From Pseudodonghicola sp048268305 (GTDB lineage Bacteria > Pseudomonadota > Alphaproteobacteria > Rhodobacterales > Rhodobacteraceae): a stretch of DNA of 64,000 nucleotides. Positions within the stretch are counted from its first letter, which is position 1; each line of letters starts with the position of its first letter. Under the pieces are notes generated by a model that was not told the DNA's origin, searched no databases, and saw nothing but the letters and a program-made list of their open reading frames with translations. Location: NCBI RefSeq assembly GCF_048268305.1, contig NZ_JBLWVT010000002.1, positions 62,001 to 126,000 of the forward strand, in the 5' to 3' direction. Made by a program: the position numbers and the translations under genes. Shown here piece by piece: positions 52,793-60,117 of the stretch.

Positions 52793-53833
52793 TCAGGGCG
52801 TCGTCAGCCGCCGGTGGCCCTCGGCGTCGATCTGCCAGACCAGCTCGCCATCGGCGGCGAGATAGTTCATATGCGCCAGCACCTCGCTGAAGGCGAAGCT
52901 CATCTCATGCGGGCTGAGCGTCTGGTGAAACAGCACCGGCACCAGCTCGGCGGCCGAGACTGGGCGCACCGCTGCCTCGCCGCGGATCAGATCGCAGCGG
53001 TAGCCGTGATGGGCGATCAACTCGCGGCAGCGCTGATGCAGCCCGACGAAGGGCAGTCGGTGACCGGAGAGAACCAGCGCATCCTCGGGGATATCCTCGA
53101 TCAGCGCCTGCAGCGAGCGGATGAAATCGCCCAAGGGGTTGCCATCGGGTTCGAAGGCGGTGACCGAGATATTCGGGCTGATCTTCTCGATCACCTGATC
53201 GGCGGCCAGCAGGATATTGTCCTCGGGGGCGTAGAACATCAACTGTTCGGGGCAATGGCCGTCGCCCGAAAGCACGTTGAAGCGGCGCGTTCCCACCTGC
53301 AGCCGGTCACCGGCGGCGAGCCGGCGATAGGTCAGCGGCGGTTTGGACAGCATCCGCATGTATTGATGCCCCTGCACGCTGACCAGGGCCGCGATCTCGT
53401 CGCTCATCCCGTGGCTGATGAAGAAGTCGCTATAGGCGCTGGCCGCGAGCAGTTCGGGCGAGTTGAAATAGGTGGTGGTCGACAGGAAGGTGGTGCGGCT
53501 GGTCAGCAAGGGGATGCGCAGGGTTTCGCACAGCCAGCCGGCCAGGCCGATGTGATCGGGGTGATGGTGGGTGATGATCAGCCCGGTGATCTTTTCGCCC
53601 TGCATCGCGCCGGCCAGCATGGCGCGCCAGGCGTCGCGGGTCTCGGGGTTGTCGATGCCGGTGTCGATGATCAGCCAGCCGTCGCCGTCCTTCAGGAAAT
53701 AGACGTTCACATGATCGAGCCGGAACGGCAGGGCAAAGCGCGCCCAGAGAATCCCGGGGGCGATTTCGATCAGCTCTCCGGGGGCGGGGGCAGTGGCAAA
53801 GGGATGCTCGAGAGGGGCGTTCTGGGGGATCAT
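52793..53833 (-). CDS. Metallo-beta-lactamase fold hydrolase
   Basis: 346 aa. Metal-binding motif LIITHHHPDHIGLAGWL (about 88-104; HxHxDH), GDGHCPEQLMFYAPEDNILL (about 193-212; second His), LLAADQVI (bridging Asp) and LSGHRLPFVG (last His, about 255). A C-terminal winged-helix-like tail (AYSEVLAHMNYL-like text, FSEVLAHMNYLAADGEL) is typical of LACTB2-type hydrolases that process thioesters or RNA. Substrate unknown. The 113-bp gap to the GntR gene has nothing notable. Confidence 0.87.
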   Translation of the reverse strand: MIPQNAPLEHPFATAPAPGELIEIAPGILWARFALPFRLDHVNVYFLKDGDGWLIIDTGIDNPETRDAWRAMLAGAMQGEKITGLIITHHHPDHIGLAGWLCETLRIPLLTSRTTFLSTTTYFNSPELLAASAYSDFFISHGMSDEIAALVSVQGHQYMRMLSKPPLTYRRLAAGDRLQVGTRRFNVLSGDGHCPEQLMFYAPEDNILLAADQVIEKISPNISVTAFEPDGNPLGDFIRSLQALIEDIPEDALVLSGHRLPFVGLHQRCRELIAHHGYRCDLIRGEAAVRPVSAAELVPVLFHQTLSPHEMSFAFSEVLAHMNYLAADGELVWQIDAEGHRRLTTP

Positions 53834-54312
53834 CTGGTTTTGCTTCCGTTAGGTCACGCCATGGTGCTGCAGGTGCGGGCCAAGCGCAACCACGCCCGAG
53901 GTCGCTTGCGCCCGGAGGCTGGGATGCGACGGAACGTCAGGACAGGATTTTGGGGGGGATGGCGGACAGCCGGATGGATCATGTGGCGGGACCACCGCAA
54001 ACGTGCGGTTTGATTCCCGAGGACCTGTATGTACAGGTGGGCGCCAGGTAATCAGGCCAAGACCTGAACAGAGCCAGCCCCCTCGGAAATGTTTAAGGCC
54101 ACCGGAATGCTACCGAACACAGGAAGGGCAGTACCCGCCACGGATCAGAGGTAGGGCGCCGCGAAGGGGCGCGCAAGGGGGCATGCGAGGATTTCGAATT
54201 CCGAGGTGGCAGGGGGCGCTGTCCCGCCTTCTGCCAAGACGCCCGCGGGATATGCCCATCTGCAAAACGGCGGGAGGCGGCGGGCAGCGACTGAGAAGGG
54301 GGCTTGATTTTT
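53834..54312. other. Gene-free region with several perfect hairpins; possible structured RNA
   Basis: About 480 bp without a credible coding frame. It holds perfect dyads in close order: ACCGCA-AACG-TGCGGT (53994-54009), ACCTGTA-TG-TACAGGT (54023-54038) and CAGGT (54045-54049) with ACCTG (54062-54066). Conserved cores of 4.5S, RNase P, tmRNA or 6S RNA were looked for by eye on both strands and not found. A non-coding RNA or a leader of the downstream mmcB-type gene is possible; direction is not determined. Confidence 0.4.
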
Positions 54313-54327
54313 GTTCCCTAAATGTTC
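54313..54327 (+). promoter_or_regulatory. LexA box (alphaproteobacterial GTTC-N7-GTTC)
   Basis: GTTC (54313-54316), seven bases CCTAAAT, GTTC (54324-54327): an exact match to the direct-repeat LexA operator of alphaproteobacteria, 11 bp upstream of an mmcB-type DNA repair gene. It predicts SOS control. Confidence 0.88.
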
Positions 54328-54338
54328 ACATTTGCGCC

Positions 54339-54788
54339 ATGCTTGAGGAACTGCAGCCAGGACAGCGATTGGCCCGCGGGGTGGCGCGTCATCTGACGCG
54401 GCTGGGGTTCGTGTCGGTCGAGGAATTCGTACCCGCCCGCGGCTTGCGCGTTGACGTGATGGGGCTGGGGCCGAAGGGCGAGATCTGGGTGATCGAATGC
54501 AAGTCCAGCCGGGCGGACTTCCAGTCTGACGCCAAATGGCACGGCTATCTTGAGTGGTGTGATCGCTATTTCTGGGCGGTGGACATGGCGTTTCCGACCG
54601 AGCTTTTGCCGCAGGAGAGCGGGCTGATCATCGCCGACCCCTATGATGCCGAGATCATCCGGATGGCGCCGGAGGCGAAGCTGCCGGCGGCGCGGCGCAA
54701 GGTTCTGATCCAGAAATTCGCGACCCATGCGGCGCGGCGCCTGCAGGCGCTGCGCGACCCGGGTGTTCTGGGGCTGGTCAGCCTTTGA
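54339..54788 (+). CDS. mmcB: MmcB family DNA repair protein
   Basis: 149 aa from the ATG at 54339. The nuclease-like fold shows VDVMGLGPKGEIWVIECKSS (about 38-57), whose Asp, Glu-x-Lys resemble the PD-(D/E)xK restriction-endonuclease core, then DAKWHGYLEWCDRYFWAVDM (about 63-82). This family is known in Caulobacter as an SOS-induced gene important under mitomycin C. The LexA box directly upstream supports the identification. The 3' end overlaps a DUF6324-like gene on the other strand by 11 bp. Confidence 0.87.
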   Translation: MLEELQPGQRLARGVARHLTRLGFVSVEEFVPARGLRVDVMGLGPKGEIWVIECKSSRADFQSDAKWHGYLEWCDRYFWAVDMAFPTELLPQESGLIIADPYDAEIIRMAPEAKLPAARRKVLIQKFATHAARRLQALRDPGVLGLVSL

Positions 54789-54969
54789 CGTGGCGCGCGG
54801 CCTGAGCGGCGGCGCGGATTTCCTCGGCGATCTCCTCGGCTTCTTCCGGTTCGAAATCCATCGGGATTTCGGTGCCATCGGTCGCTTCGATGAACAGCCG
54901 GACCATGCCCTTGTCGGTGGGTCCGATCTGCAGGTTCGCCTCGATATCGCGTTCGGTGTTGATGCCCAT
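54778..54969 (-). CDS. DUF6324-like small protein
   Basis: 63 aa from the ATG at 54969, selected because AGGAGG stands 6-11 bp upstream. The acidic sequence MGINTERDIEANLQIGPTDK continues GMVRLFIEATDGTEIPMDFE, then PEEAEEIAEEIRAAAQAA. It resembles the small conserved proteins annotated as DUF6324 in Rhodobacterales. Predicted soluble, mixed strand and helix. Function unknown. Confidence 0.8.
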   Translation of the reverse strand: MGINTERDIEANLQIGPTDKGMVRLFIEATDGTEIPMDFEPEEAEEIAEEIRAAAQAARHVKG

Positions 54970-55414
54970 GACGGCCTCCTGTCTCAAGGCGCTTCTGCTA
55001 GCTCTTCGGAGGTTGAGAATCAAGCGGCATCCGCGTGCAGATGGGGCTGTGCGATGTGATCCCGCGCCCGTTTCGTCGCGATGGCATGTCCTGGCGGGGG
55101 GAGCGTCACCAAAGCCTCTATGCGAAGGATGGGGGAGGAGAGCACAGCTTTGGCCCGCTGGAGGCAAGCCGTCTTGTGGAATTCGTCGCCGGTCAGGATC
55201 CGAAGCGGGGCTGGATCACGGAAGCGGCCGGGCTGTGACTAGCCCCGCCTCTGCCCGAGGCGCATCGCGAGATGGTGCTTTGACCCCAGGAGAGCCAGCG
55301 GGCGGCCAGGGCGCCTTATGCCGCTGCCGGCTGGAGACTGGAGCGCCGCGAGCCGCCGCGATCCCTCGGTGTCGAGCCGGTTGAACAAAGCTGCAGAATA
55401 GTGCGGTAAAGCGC
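54970..55414. other. Gene-poor interval before tRNA-His
   Basis: About 445 bp between the DUF6324-like gene and the tRNA promoter. The only coding-like stretch is a possible 67-codon frame at 55035-55238, listed separately. The remainder is ordinary GC-rich DNA in which I see no clear motif, repeat or RNA. Confidence 0.5.
55035..55238 (+). CDS. Possible small hypothetical protein
   Basis: GTG 55035 (or ATG 55041) opens 65-67 codons: MGLCDVIPRPFRRDGMSWRG ... SFGPLEASRLVEFVAGQDPK ... WITEAAGL. Third positions are moderately GC-rich, as in real genes here, but no ribosome site is visible and I recognise no family. Could be spurious. Confidence 0.25.
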   Translation: MQMGLCDVIPRPFRRDGMSWRGERHQSLYAKDGGGEHSFGPLEASRLVEFVAGQDPKRGWITEAAGL

Positions 55415-55442
55415 TTGCAATCCCCGGAGCGGTTGGCTAAAT
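55415..55442 (+). promoter_or_regulatory. Promoter of tRNA-His
   Basis: A -35-like TTGCAA (55415-55420) and a -10-like CTAAAT (55437-55442) spaced 16 bp, with the tRNA starting 13 bp later. Confidence 0.5.
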
Positions 55443-55455
55443 CCCCCTCCACAGT

Positions 55456-55532
55456 GCCGCCTTAGCTCAGTTGGTTAGAGCGCTGGATTGTGGATCCAGA
55501 GGTCCCCCGTTCAAGCCGGGGAGGCGGTACCA
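55456..55532 (+). tRNA. tRNA-His (anticodon GTG)
   Basis: Full cloverleaf: acceptor GCCGCCT/AGGCGGT, D stem GCTC/GAGC, anticodon stem CTGGA/TCCAG with loop TTGTGGA (anticodon 55490-55492), T arm CCCCG-TTCAAGC-CGGGG, and encoded CCA (55530-55532). The discriminator is A73 (55529) and position -1 in the gene is T (55455), so the G(-1):C73 pair that identifies nearly all bacterial tRNA-His is missing; the first pair is a G:U wobble. This is the known exception of a group of alphaproteobacteria with a modified histidyl-tRNA synthetase. Confidence 0.95.
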
Positions 55533-55750
55533 TCACTCTCAGACAGAATTGATTGATGTGTTGCAGGCGACAGGCCTGCGATCGGCGCTGGCGATTGGCC
55601 TGGGCGCCTTTTCCTATTGGGTTTTGATGTCGCCCCGCGACAAGCGCCGATGGCGTTGCGGGCCATGCTCGGCGGGGCCGGGTGCATCTGGCCCTGCGGC
55701 TTCGCCCGGTGAAACGGGACGGCCAAGGTCAGGCCGCCCCCGGGGAAGTG

Positions 55751-57628
55751 TTAGAATGCTCCGTTGCCGCCGTCGGTTTCGGCGAAGCGCAGGAAAGAGA
55801 AATAGGACAGGTCGAAAACGTCCGTCCGGTTGAAGAAGGGCGCGTGCTTGCCGTCCTGGATGTCCTGCGGCGCGCCCTTCCAGAGATTGCCGTATTTCAG
55901 CCCGGCCACATAGGCGTGGTTCAGGAACGGATCGTCGTTGCCGTTGAGGATGGCGGTGGGAATGCGCCCCTCGGCCAGCATCCGCATCTGCCGCGGCCAG
56001 TCGACGATGGCGAGCTTGGTCATCATATAGAACCGCGCCCGCCCATCGGTCCGCCGCACCGCCCGGTGCAGGAAGGCGCTGTCTTCTGACAGCGGCGCGG
56101 TGGCATGCTGGCCGTAGGACCGCGCCTCCTCGCGCGAGAAATACTGTTTCGACGTCAGCACCATATGCGCGGTGGGCATATAGGCGCGGCCCATGTCGTC
56201 GGGCACCACGGTCAGCGGTGGCGTGCCGCAGATGGCAAGCGAGGTGACCTCGACCTGGTCCCGCGCGGTCAGCTCCAGCGCCACATAGCCGCCGAGCGAC
56301 CAGCCGAAGACATGGACCCGGGCAACGCCGCAATCGGCCAGCACGGCTTCGGCGATCTCGGCATAGGCTTTGACGTTATAGGCGGTCTCGGGATCGGCGT
56401 TATCCGACACGCCATGGCCCGGCAGGTCGAAAGCGATAACGCGGTATCTGTCGGCGAAGCTGCGGAACTGCTTGTAGAACGCCTCCTTGCAGGCGGAGTT
56501 GCCATGCAGGAACAAAAGCGCCGGTCTGTCGCCACCGGGACCGGTGTCGGCGATGGCGATCTGCCCATAGGCCGTTCGCAGCATCCGTTCCTTGGCGCCG
56601 GTCAAGGCTTCGCGTGCGGCCTTTTCGCGGTGCCGACGCAGGCGGGCGATAGTCTGGCTGCGCAGCCCGTCGGCGATCTCGCGCAGGTGCTGCAGCGCCG
56701 CCCAGAGCCCGCCGGGATAGAAGACCACCACCAGGATGATGGCGAGCGCCACGATGATGTTCTGCCAGGGCCCGAAGCCCGCCAGCCATTCCGACAGGAA
56801 GGAGATCGCGAAGGCGCCGATCAGCGGCCCCCAGATGGTGCCGGTGCCGCCCACCAGCAGCATCGACAGCACCAGTGTCAGGAAGCCCATCCCGAAGGCA
56901 TCGGGCGAGGCGACCCGCAGATAGGCGCCGTAGAAGCCGCCGGCGATGCCGGTGAAGATGGCGCTGGCGGTCAGCGTCAGCGCCCGCGTCTTGGCCTCGG
57001 ACACGCCGCGGGCGATGGCGTAATACTTGTTGTCCCTGAGCGCCATGATCGCCCGGCCCAGGCGCGAGCGGGTGAGGAGGTAGAGAAAGGCCAGGTTCAG
57101 CGCCAGGAGCCCCAGCCCGATGTAATAATAGCCGATGCGCCCGTCCTTCGACAGGCGATAGTCGCCGATCTGCAGCGTCGGCAGCGTCACCATGCCCGAG
57201 GTGCCCCCGGTCACGTCGGACCAGGAGATCACCACCAGATAGATCAGCTGGCTGAGCGCGATGGTGACCAGGATCACATATATCCCGTCAAGCCTGAGCA
57301 CCGGCAGCGCGATCAACAGCGCCACGATGGCCGCGGTGCCGCCGCCCGCCAGGATCGCCAGCCAGGGCGAGACGCCCAGCGTCTTGGCCAGGATCGCATA
57401 GGTGTAGATGCCCACCGCGAACAGCGCCACATGGCCGAAGTTGAACAGGCCGGCATAGCCCAGCGACAGATCCCAGTTGGTCGCCACGATGGCGAAGATG
57501 AAGGCCAGGATCATCACATGGCGGAAATAGGTGGCCTCGAAGACCAGCGGATAGACCAGCAGCGCCACCGCCGCGACGATCAGCGGCACCAGACCTTGGG
57601 TCTTGTGAAGGGGGGGATCGTAACGCAT
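55751..57628 (-). CDS. Fusion of LivM-type ABC permease with C-terminal alpha/beta-hydrolase
   Basis: A single 625-aa frame. Residues 1-310 are a branched-chain-type permease: LGYAGLFNFGHVALFAVGIY (56-75), EAKTRALTLTASAIFTGIAG (211-230), GTGTIWGPLIGAF. Residues 311-351 are a basic helical linker. Residues 353-618 are an alpha/beta-hydrolase: HGNS oxyanion turn (375-378), RVIAFDLPGHGVSD (396-409), elbow FGWSLGG (nucleophile Ser444), acid in NGNDDPF (Asp565/566), His595 in KHAPF. No stop separates the parts, although an internal ATG at 56584 after AAGGA could also start a free 277-aa hydrolase. The hydrolase motifs recall AidH-type N-acylhomoserine lactonases from memory. Last gene of the liv operon; its start overlaps the LivH stop. 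Confidence 0.85.
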   Translation of the reverse strand: MRYDPPLHKTQGLVPLIVAAVALLVYPLVFEATYFRHVMILAFIFAIVATNWDLSLGYAGLFNFGHVALFAVGIYTYAILAKTLGVSPWLAILAGGGTAAIVALLIALPVLRLDGIYVILVTIALSQLIYLVVISWSDVTGGTSGMVTLPTLQIGDYRLSKDGRIGYYYIGLGLLALNLAFLYLLTRSRLGRAIMALRDNKYYAIARGVSEAKTRALTLTASAIFTGIAGGFYGAYLRVASPDAFGMGFLTLVLSMLLVGGTGTIWGPLIGAFAISFLSEWLAGFGPWQNIIVALAIILVVVFYPGGLWAALQHLREIADGLRSQTIARLRRHREKAAREALTGAKERMLRTAYGQIAIADTGPGGDRPALLFLHGNSACKEAFYKQFRSFADRYRVIAFDLPGHGVSDNADPETAYNVKAYAEIAEAVLADCGVARVHVFGWSLGGYVALELTARDQVEVTSLAICGTPPLTVVPDDMGRAYMPTAHMVLTSKQYFSREEARSYGQHATAPLSEDSAFLHRAVRRTDGRARFYMMTKLAIVDWPRQMRMLAEGRIPTAILNGNDDPFLNHAYVAGLKYGNLWKGAPQDIQDGKHAPFFNRTDVFDLSYFSFLRFAETDGGNGAF

Positions 57629-58515
57629 CACAAGGTCCTCTGGTATTTGCCGAAGAGACCTTCGGGCTTGATCAGCAGCACCACGATCATGGTGAAGAAC
57701 AGCACCGCAGGCGCCCAGTAGAGGCCGACGAAATAGACCGAGAAGGCCTCGATCTGGCCGATGATCAGCGCCGCGTAGATCGGGGAGGAGAAGCGCGCCA
57801 CGCCGCCGAAGATCACCACGATCAGCGCCTTCATCAGCGGCTCCGACCCCATCGAAGGGCTCATGAAGCGGATGGTGCCGACGAAGATGCCGGCCAGTCC
57901 CGCCGTCAAGGCCGAAAGGCCGAAGACCATGGCGAAGTAAAGCGGCACGTTCAGCCCCAGCAGCGCTGCGGCATCCTGGTTCTGTGCCACCGCCCGCATT
58001 GAGCGGCCGGGTTTCGAATAGCGCAGGAACAGCCCCACGCCGATGAGGATCGCCAGCACCAGCCCGATCAGCAGCAGCTCGGAGCGGCCAAGCGACAGCG
58101 CGCCGATATCGACCGCCCCCTGCGCCAGCGGCGGGATCTGCTTCGATCGCGCGCCCCAGATCAGTTGCAGCCCGTTTTCCAGGATCACCGCGCCGGCAAG
58201 CGTGGTGATGACCGAGATCAGCACGATGTCCTGGCGCCGCTCGAAGGGTTTGACCAGCAGGAAATGCAGCAGGGCGCCGACGGCGAACATCACCAGGCTG
58301 CTCAGCACGATGGCGGGGACCATCGGCAGACCCCAGGCGTCGGTCGAGGAGAATTGCCAGGCCAGATAGGCCCCGAGCGCGATAAAGGCGCCATGGGCGA
58401 AGTTGAAGATGCCGAGCGTGGTCCAGACCAGCGACAGGCCGGTCGCCATCAGCGCATAGAGCGCGCCCAGCACCAGTCCGGATTTGACGATATCCATGAG
58501 GATCGCGGTATCCAT
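57628..58515 (-). CDS. Branched-chain-type ABC permease LivH
   Basis: 295 aa from the ATG at 58515, which overlaps the LivF stop. Opening MDIVKSGLVLGALYALMATG (about 7-26) and GIFNFAHGAFIALGAYLAWQ (about 36-55) are the LivH signature; the EAA-like cytoplasmic loop is MRAVAQNQDAAALLGLNVPL (about 176-195). About eight membrane segments. Partner of the LivM-hydrolase fusion, which starts at its stop codon. Confidence 0.92.
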   Translation of the reverse strand: MDTAILMDIVKSGLVLGALYALMATGLSLVWTTLGIFNFAHGAFIALGAYLAWQFSSTDAWGLPMVPAIVLSSLVMFAVGALLHFLLVKPFERRQDIVLISVITTLAGAVILENGLQLIWGARSKQIPPLAQGAVDIGALSLGRSELLLIGLVLAILIGVGLFLRYSKPGRSMRAVAQNQDAAALLGLNVPLYFAMVFGLSALTAGLAGIFVGTIRFMSPSMGSEPLMKALIVVIFGGVARFSSPIYAALIIGQIEAFSVYFVGLYWAPAVLFFTMIVVLLIKPEGLFGKYQRTL

Positions 58516-59294
58516 CAGTGCGCCTCTCCAAACAGCATGGTCATGAGGGTTTCGTGATCGGGCATCTCGGCCTTGCCCATCCGGCCGGAGAAGCGGCCGT
58601 GATCGAAGAGGTAGAGCGTGTCGATGATCTGTTCGAGAAAGGCGACATCCTGGTCGATCAGCACCAGCGGCAGCCCGTGGTTGCGCACGCTGAGGATGGC
58701 GTCGCACAGCTCCTGCCGCACCTTGGGCGACAGGCCCAGCGTCGGCTCGTCGAGGATCAGCAGTTTCGGCGCCGCCATCAGCCCGGCGGCCATCGACACC
58801 ATCTGGCGTTCGCCCCCCGACAGGAAACGGATCTTGTGGCCGGCACGCTCGCCCAGGCGCGGGAACAGGTCCTTCACCTCCGACAGGTTCCAGCCCTTGC
58901 GGCCGCGGGCGGCGGTGGTGGCGATCGACAGGGTTTCATCCACCGTCAGCTCGGGGAACAGCAGGTTGCCCTGCTGCACATGGATCAGCCCGGCGCGCGC
59001 CACCGCCTTGGGGTCGATCCGGCGGCGGGTGACGGCGTTGTAGTTGAAGTTGCGCATCCGCCGGCTGCCGCGCTCGCCCTCGCGGTTCATCCGCTCGCCG
59101 CAAAAGAAGATATCGCCCGCCCAGGGGTCGATCAGCCCGGACAGCGTCTTGAGAAAGGTGGTCTTGCCATGGCCGTTCGGCCCGAAGATGCCGATGCTTT
59201 CGCCGGCGCCGATCTGCAGGTCGATGCCCGAGAAGATCTGGGTGGTGTCGTATCCGCCCGACAGGCCGCGGACGTCGAGGATGATCTCACTCAT
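58515..59294 (-). CDS. Branched-chain-type ABC ATPase LivF
   Basis: 259 aa. Walker A GPNGHGKTT (about 34-42, with His where Ala is usual), signature LSGGERQM (about 159-166), Walker B LLILDEPTLGLSP. Between Walker A and Q-loop there is an added basic segment around MNREGERGSRRMRNFNYNAV (about 69-88) that ordinary LivF proteins of about 235 aa lack; it could affect the permease or hydrolase contacts. The H-loop region reads LVLIDQDVAFLEQ. Overlaps LivG by 8 bp. Confidence 0.9.
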   Translation of the reverse strand: MSEIILDVRGLSGGYDTTQIFSGIDLQIGAGESIGIFGPNGHGKTTFLKTLSGLIDPWAGDIFFCGERMNREGERGSRRMRNFNYNAVTRRRIDPKAVARAGLIHVQQGNLLFPELTVDETLSIATTAARGRKGWNLSEVKDLFPRLGERAGHKIRFLSGGERQMVSMAAGLMAAPKLLILDEPTLGLSPKVRQELCDAILSVRNHGLPLVLIDQDVAFLEQIIDTLYLFDHGRFSGRMGKAEMPDHETLMTMLFGEAH

Positions 59295-60024
59295 GCGCGA
59301 CCCCCAAATAGGCTTCGATGACGGTGGGGGCGCGGGTCACCGTGACGGGATCGCCATTGGCGATCACCCGGCCCTGGTCGAGGATCAGGAGCTGGTCCGA
59401 CACCTCCATCAGCAGCGCCAGCACATGTTCGATCAGCACCACGGTCATGCCGTTGTCGCGCACCCGCAGGATGATCTGCTTCATCCGCTCGATCTCCGGC
59501 CCGGTGAGCGAGGAGGCGGGTTCATCGAGCAGCAGCACCTTGGGCTGCAGCGCGAGGGCCGAGGCGATCATGAGCTGCTTGCGATAGAAGATCGGCACGC
59601 TGCCAGCGGGAGAGTTCTGCATGGTGGCGGGAAAGCCGACCAGCGCCAGCGCCTCTTCCGCGCGTTCGAGCTGTTCGGCGAAGGGTGCTGTCGGCACCAG
59701 GCTTTCGACCGCCACCAGCACGTTGTCGATGGCCGAGAGCGAGGCGAAGACATTCTCGCGCTGAAAGGTGCGGGCGATGCCGGCGAGCGCGATGCGGTGC
59801 GGCGACAGCCCCTGGATCGGCCGGCCGTTCAGCAGCACCTCGCCCCGGGTGGGGCCGAAGGGGACCTTGGTCATGACGTTGAACAGGGTGGACTTGCCGC
59901 TGCCGTTCGGCCCGGCGATGCCGAATATCTGCTGCGGCAGGACGTCGAAACTGACGTCGTCGACGGCCCTGAGACCGCCGAAATGCTTTGCCACGCTCCG
60001 GACGGAGAGGATGGGGGCAACCAT
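59287..60024 (-). CDS. Branched-chain-type ABC ATPase LivG, atypical signature
   Basis: 245 aa. Walker A GPNGSGKST (about 38-46), Q-loop TFQRENVF (about 86-93), Walker B VLLLDEPASSL (about 163-173), H-loop VLIEHV (His200) are normal. The C-loop, expected as LSxGQ or LPYGQ, reads GSVPIFYRKQLMIASAL (141-157), so the Ser/Gly residues that touch ATP are missing. One composite site of the LivF-LivG dimer may therefore be degenerate. The C-terminal EAYLG is typical of the LivG group. Confidence 0.88.
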   Translation of the reverse strand: MVAPILSVRSVAKHFGGLRAVDDVSFDVLPQQIFGIAGPNGSGKSTLFNVMTKVPFGPTRGEVLLNGRPIQGLSPHRIALAGIARTFQRENVFASLSAIDNVLVAVESLVPTAPFAEQLERAEEALALVGFPATMQNSPAGSVPIFYRKQLMIASALALQPKVLLLDEPASSLTGPEIERMKQIILRVRDNGMTVVLIEHVLALLMEVSDQLLILDQGRVIANGDPVTVTRAPTVIEAYLGVAHE

Positions 60025-60037
60025 GCATGGACTCCGG

Positions 60038-60082
60038 AAAAAAGGGCCCCACGCCGTGGACCGGCACGGCGCGCAGGCGCCG
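60038..60082 (-). terminator. Stem-loops and U-run after the Liv binding-protein gene
   Basis: Read on the minus strand, CGGCGC-CTGC-GCGCCG (60082-60067) and then CCAC-GGC-GTGG (60059-60049) are followed by GGGCCC and six U residues (60043-60038). It lies between the binding-protein gene and livG and probably lowers downstream expression relative to the binding protein. Confidence 0.6.
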
Positions 60083-60117
60083 CCGATCCAAGGCGAGGGG
60101 CAGTTGGGGGAGGTGGG

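Noticed and set aside
54040..54090. Resemblance of CCAGGT...CAGG...CAGAGCC to the 4.5S (SRP) RNA apical loop
   Set aside because: The invariant GGAAGGAAGCAGC core is absent, so SRP RNA is not supported.
55533..55750. A short membrane-like peptide (SALAIGLGAFSYWVLM) in the gap after tRNA-His
   Set aside because: No start codon with a ribosome site and no similarity that I recognise; too little to call a gene.
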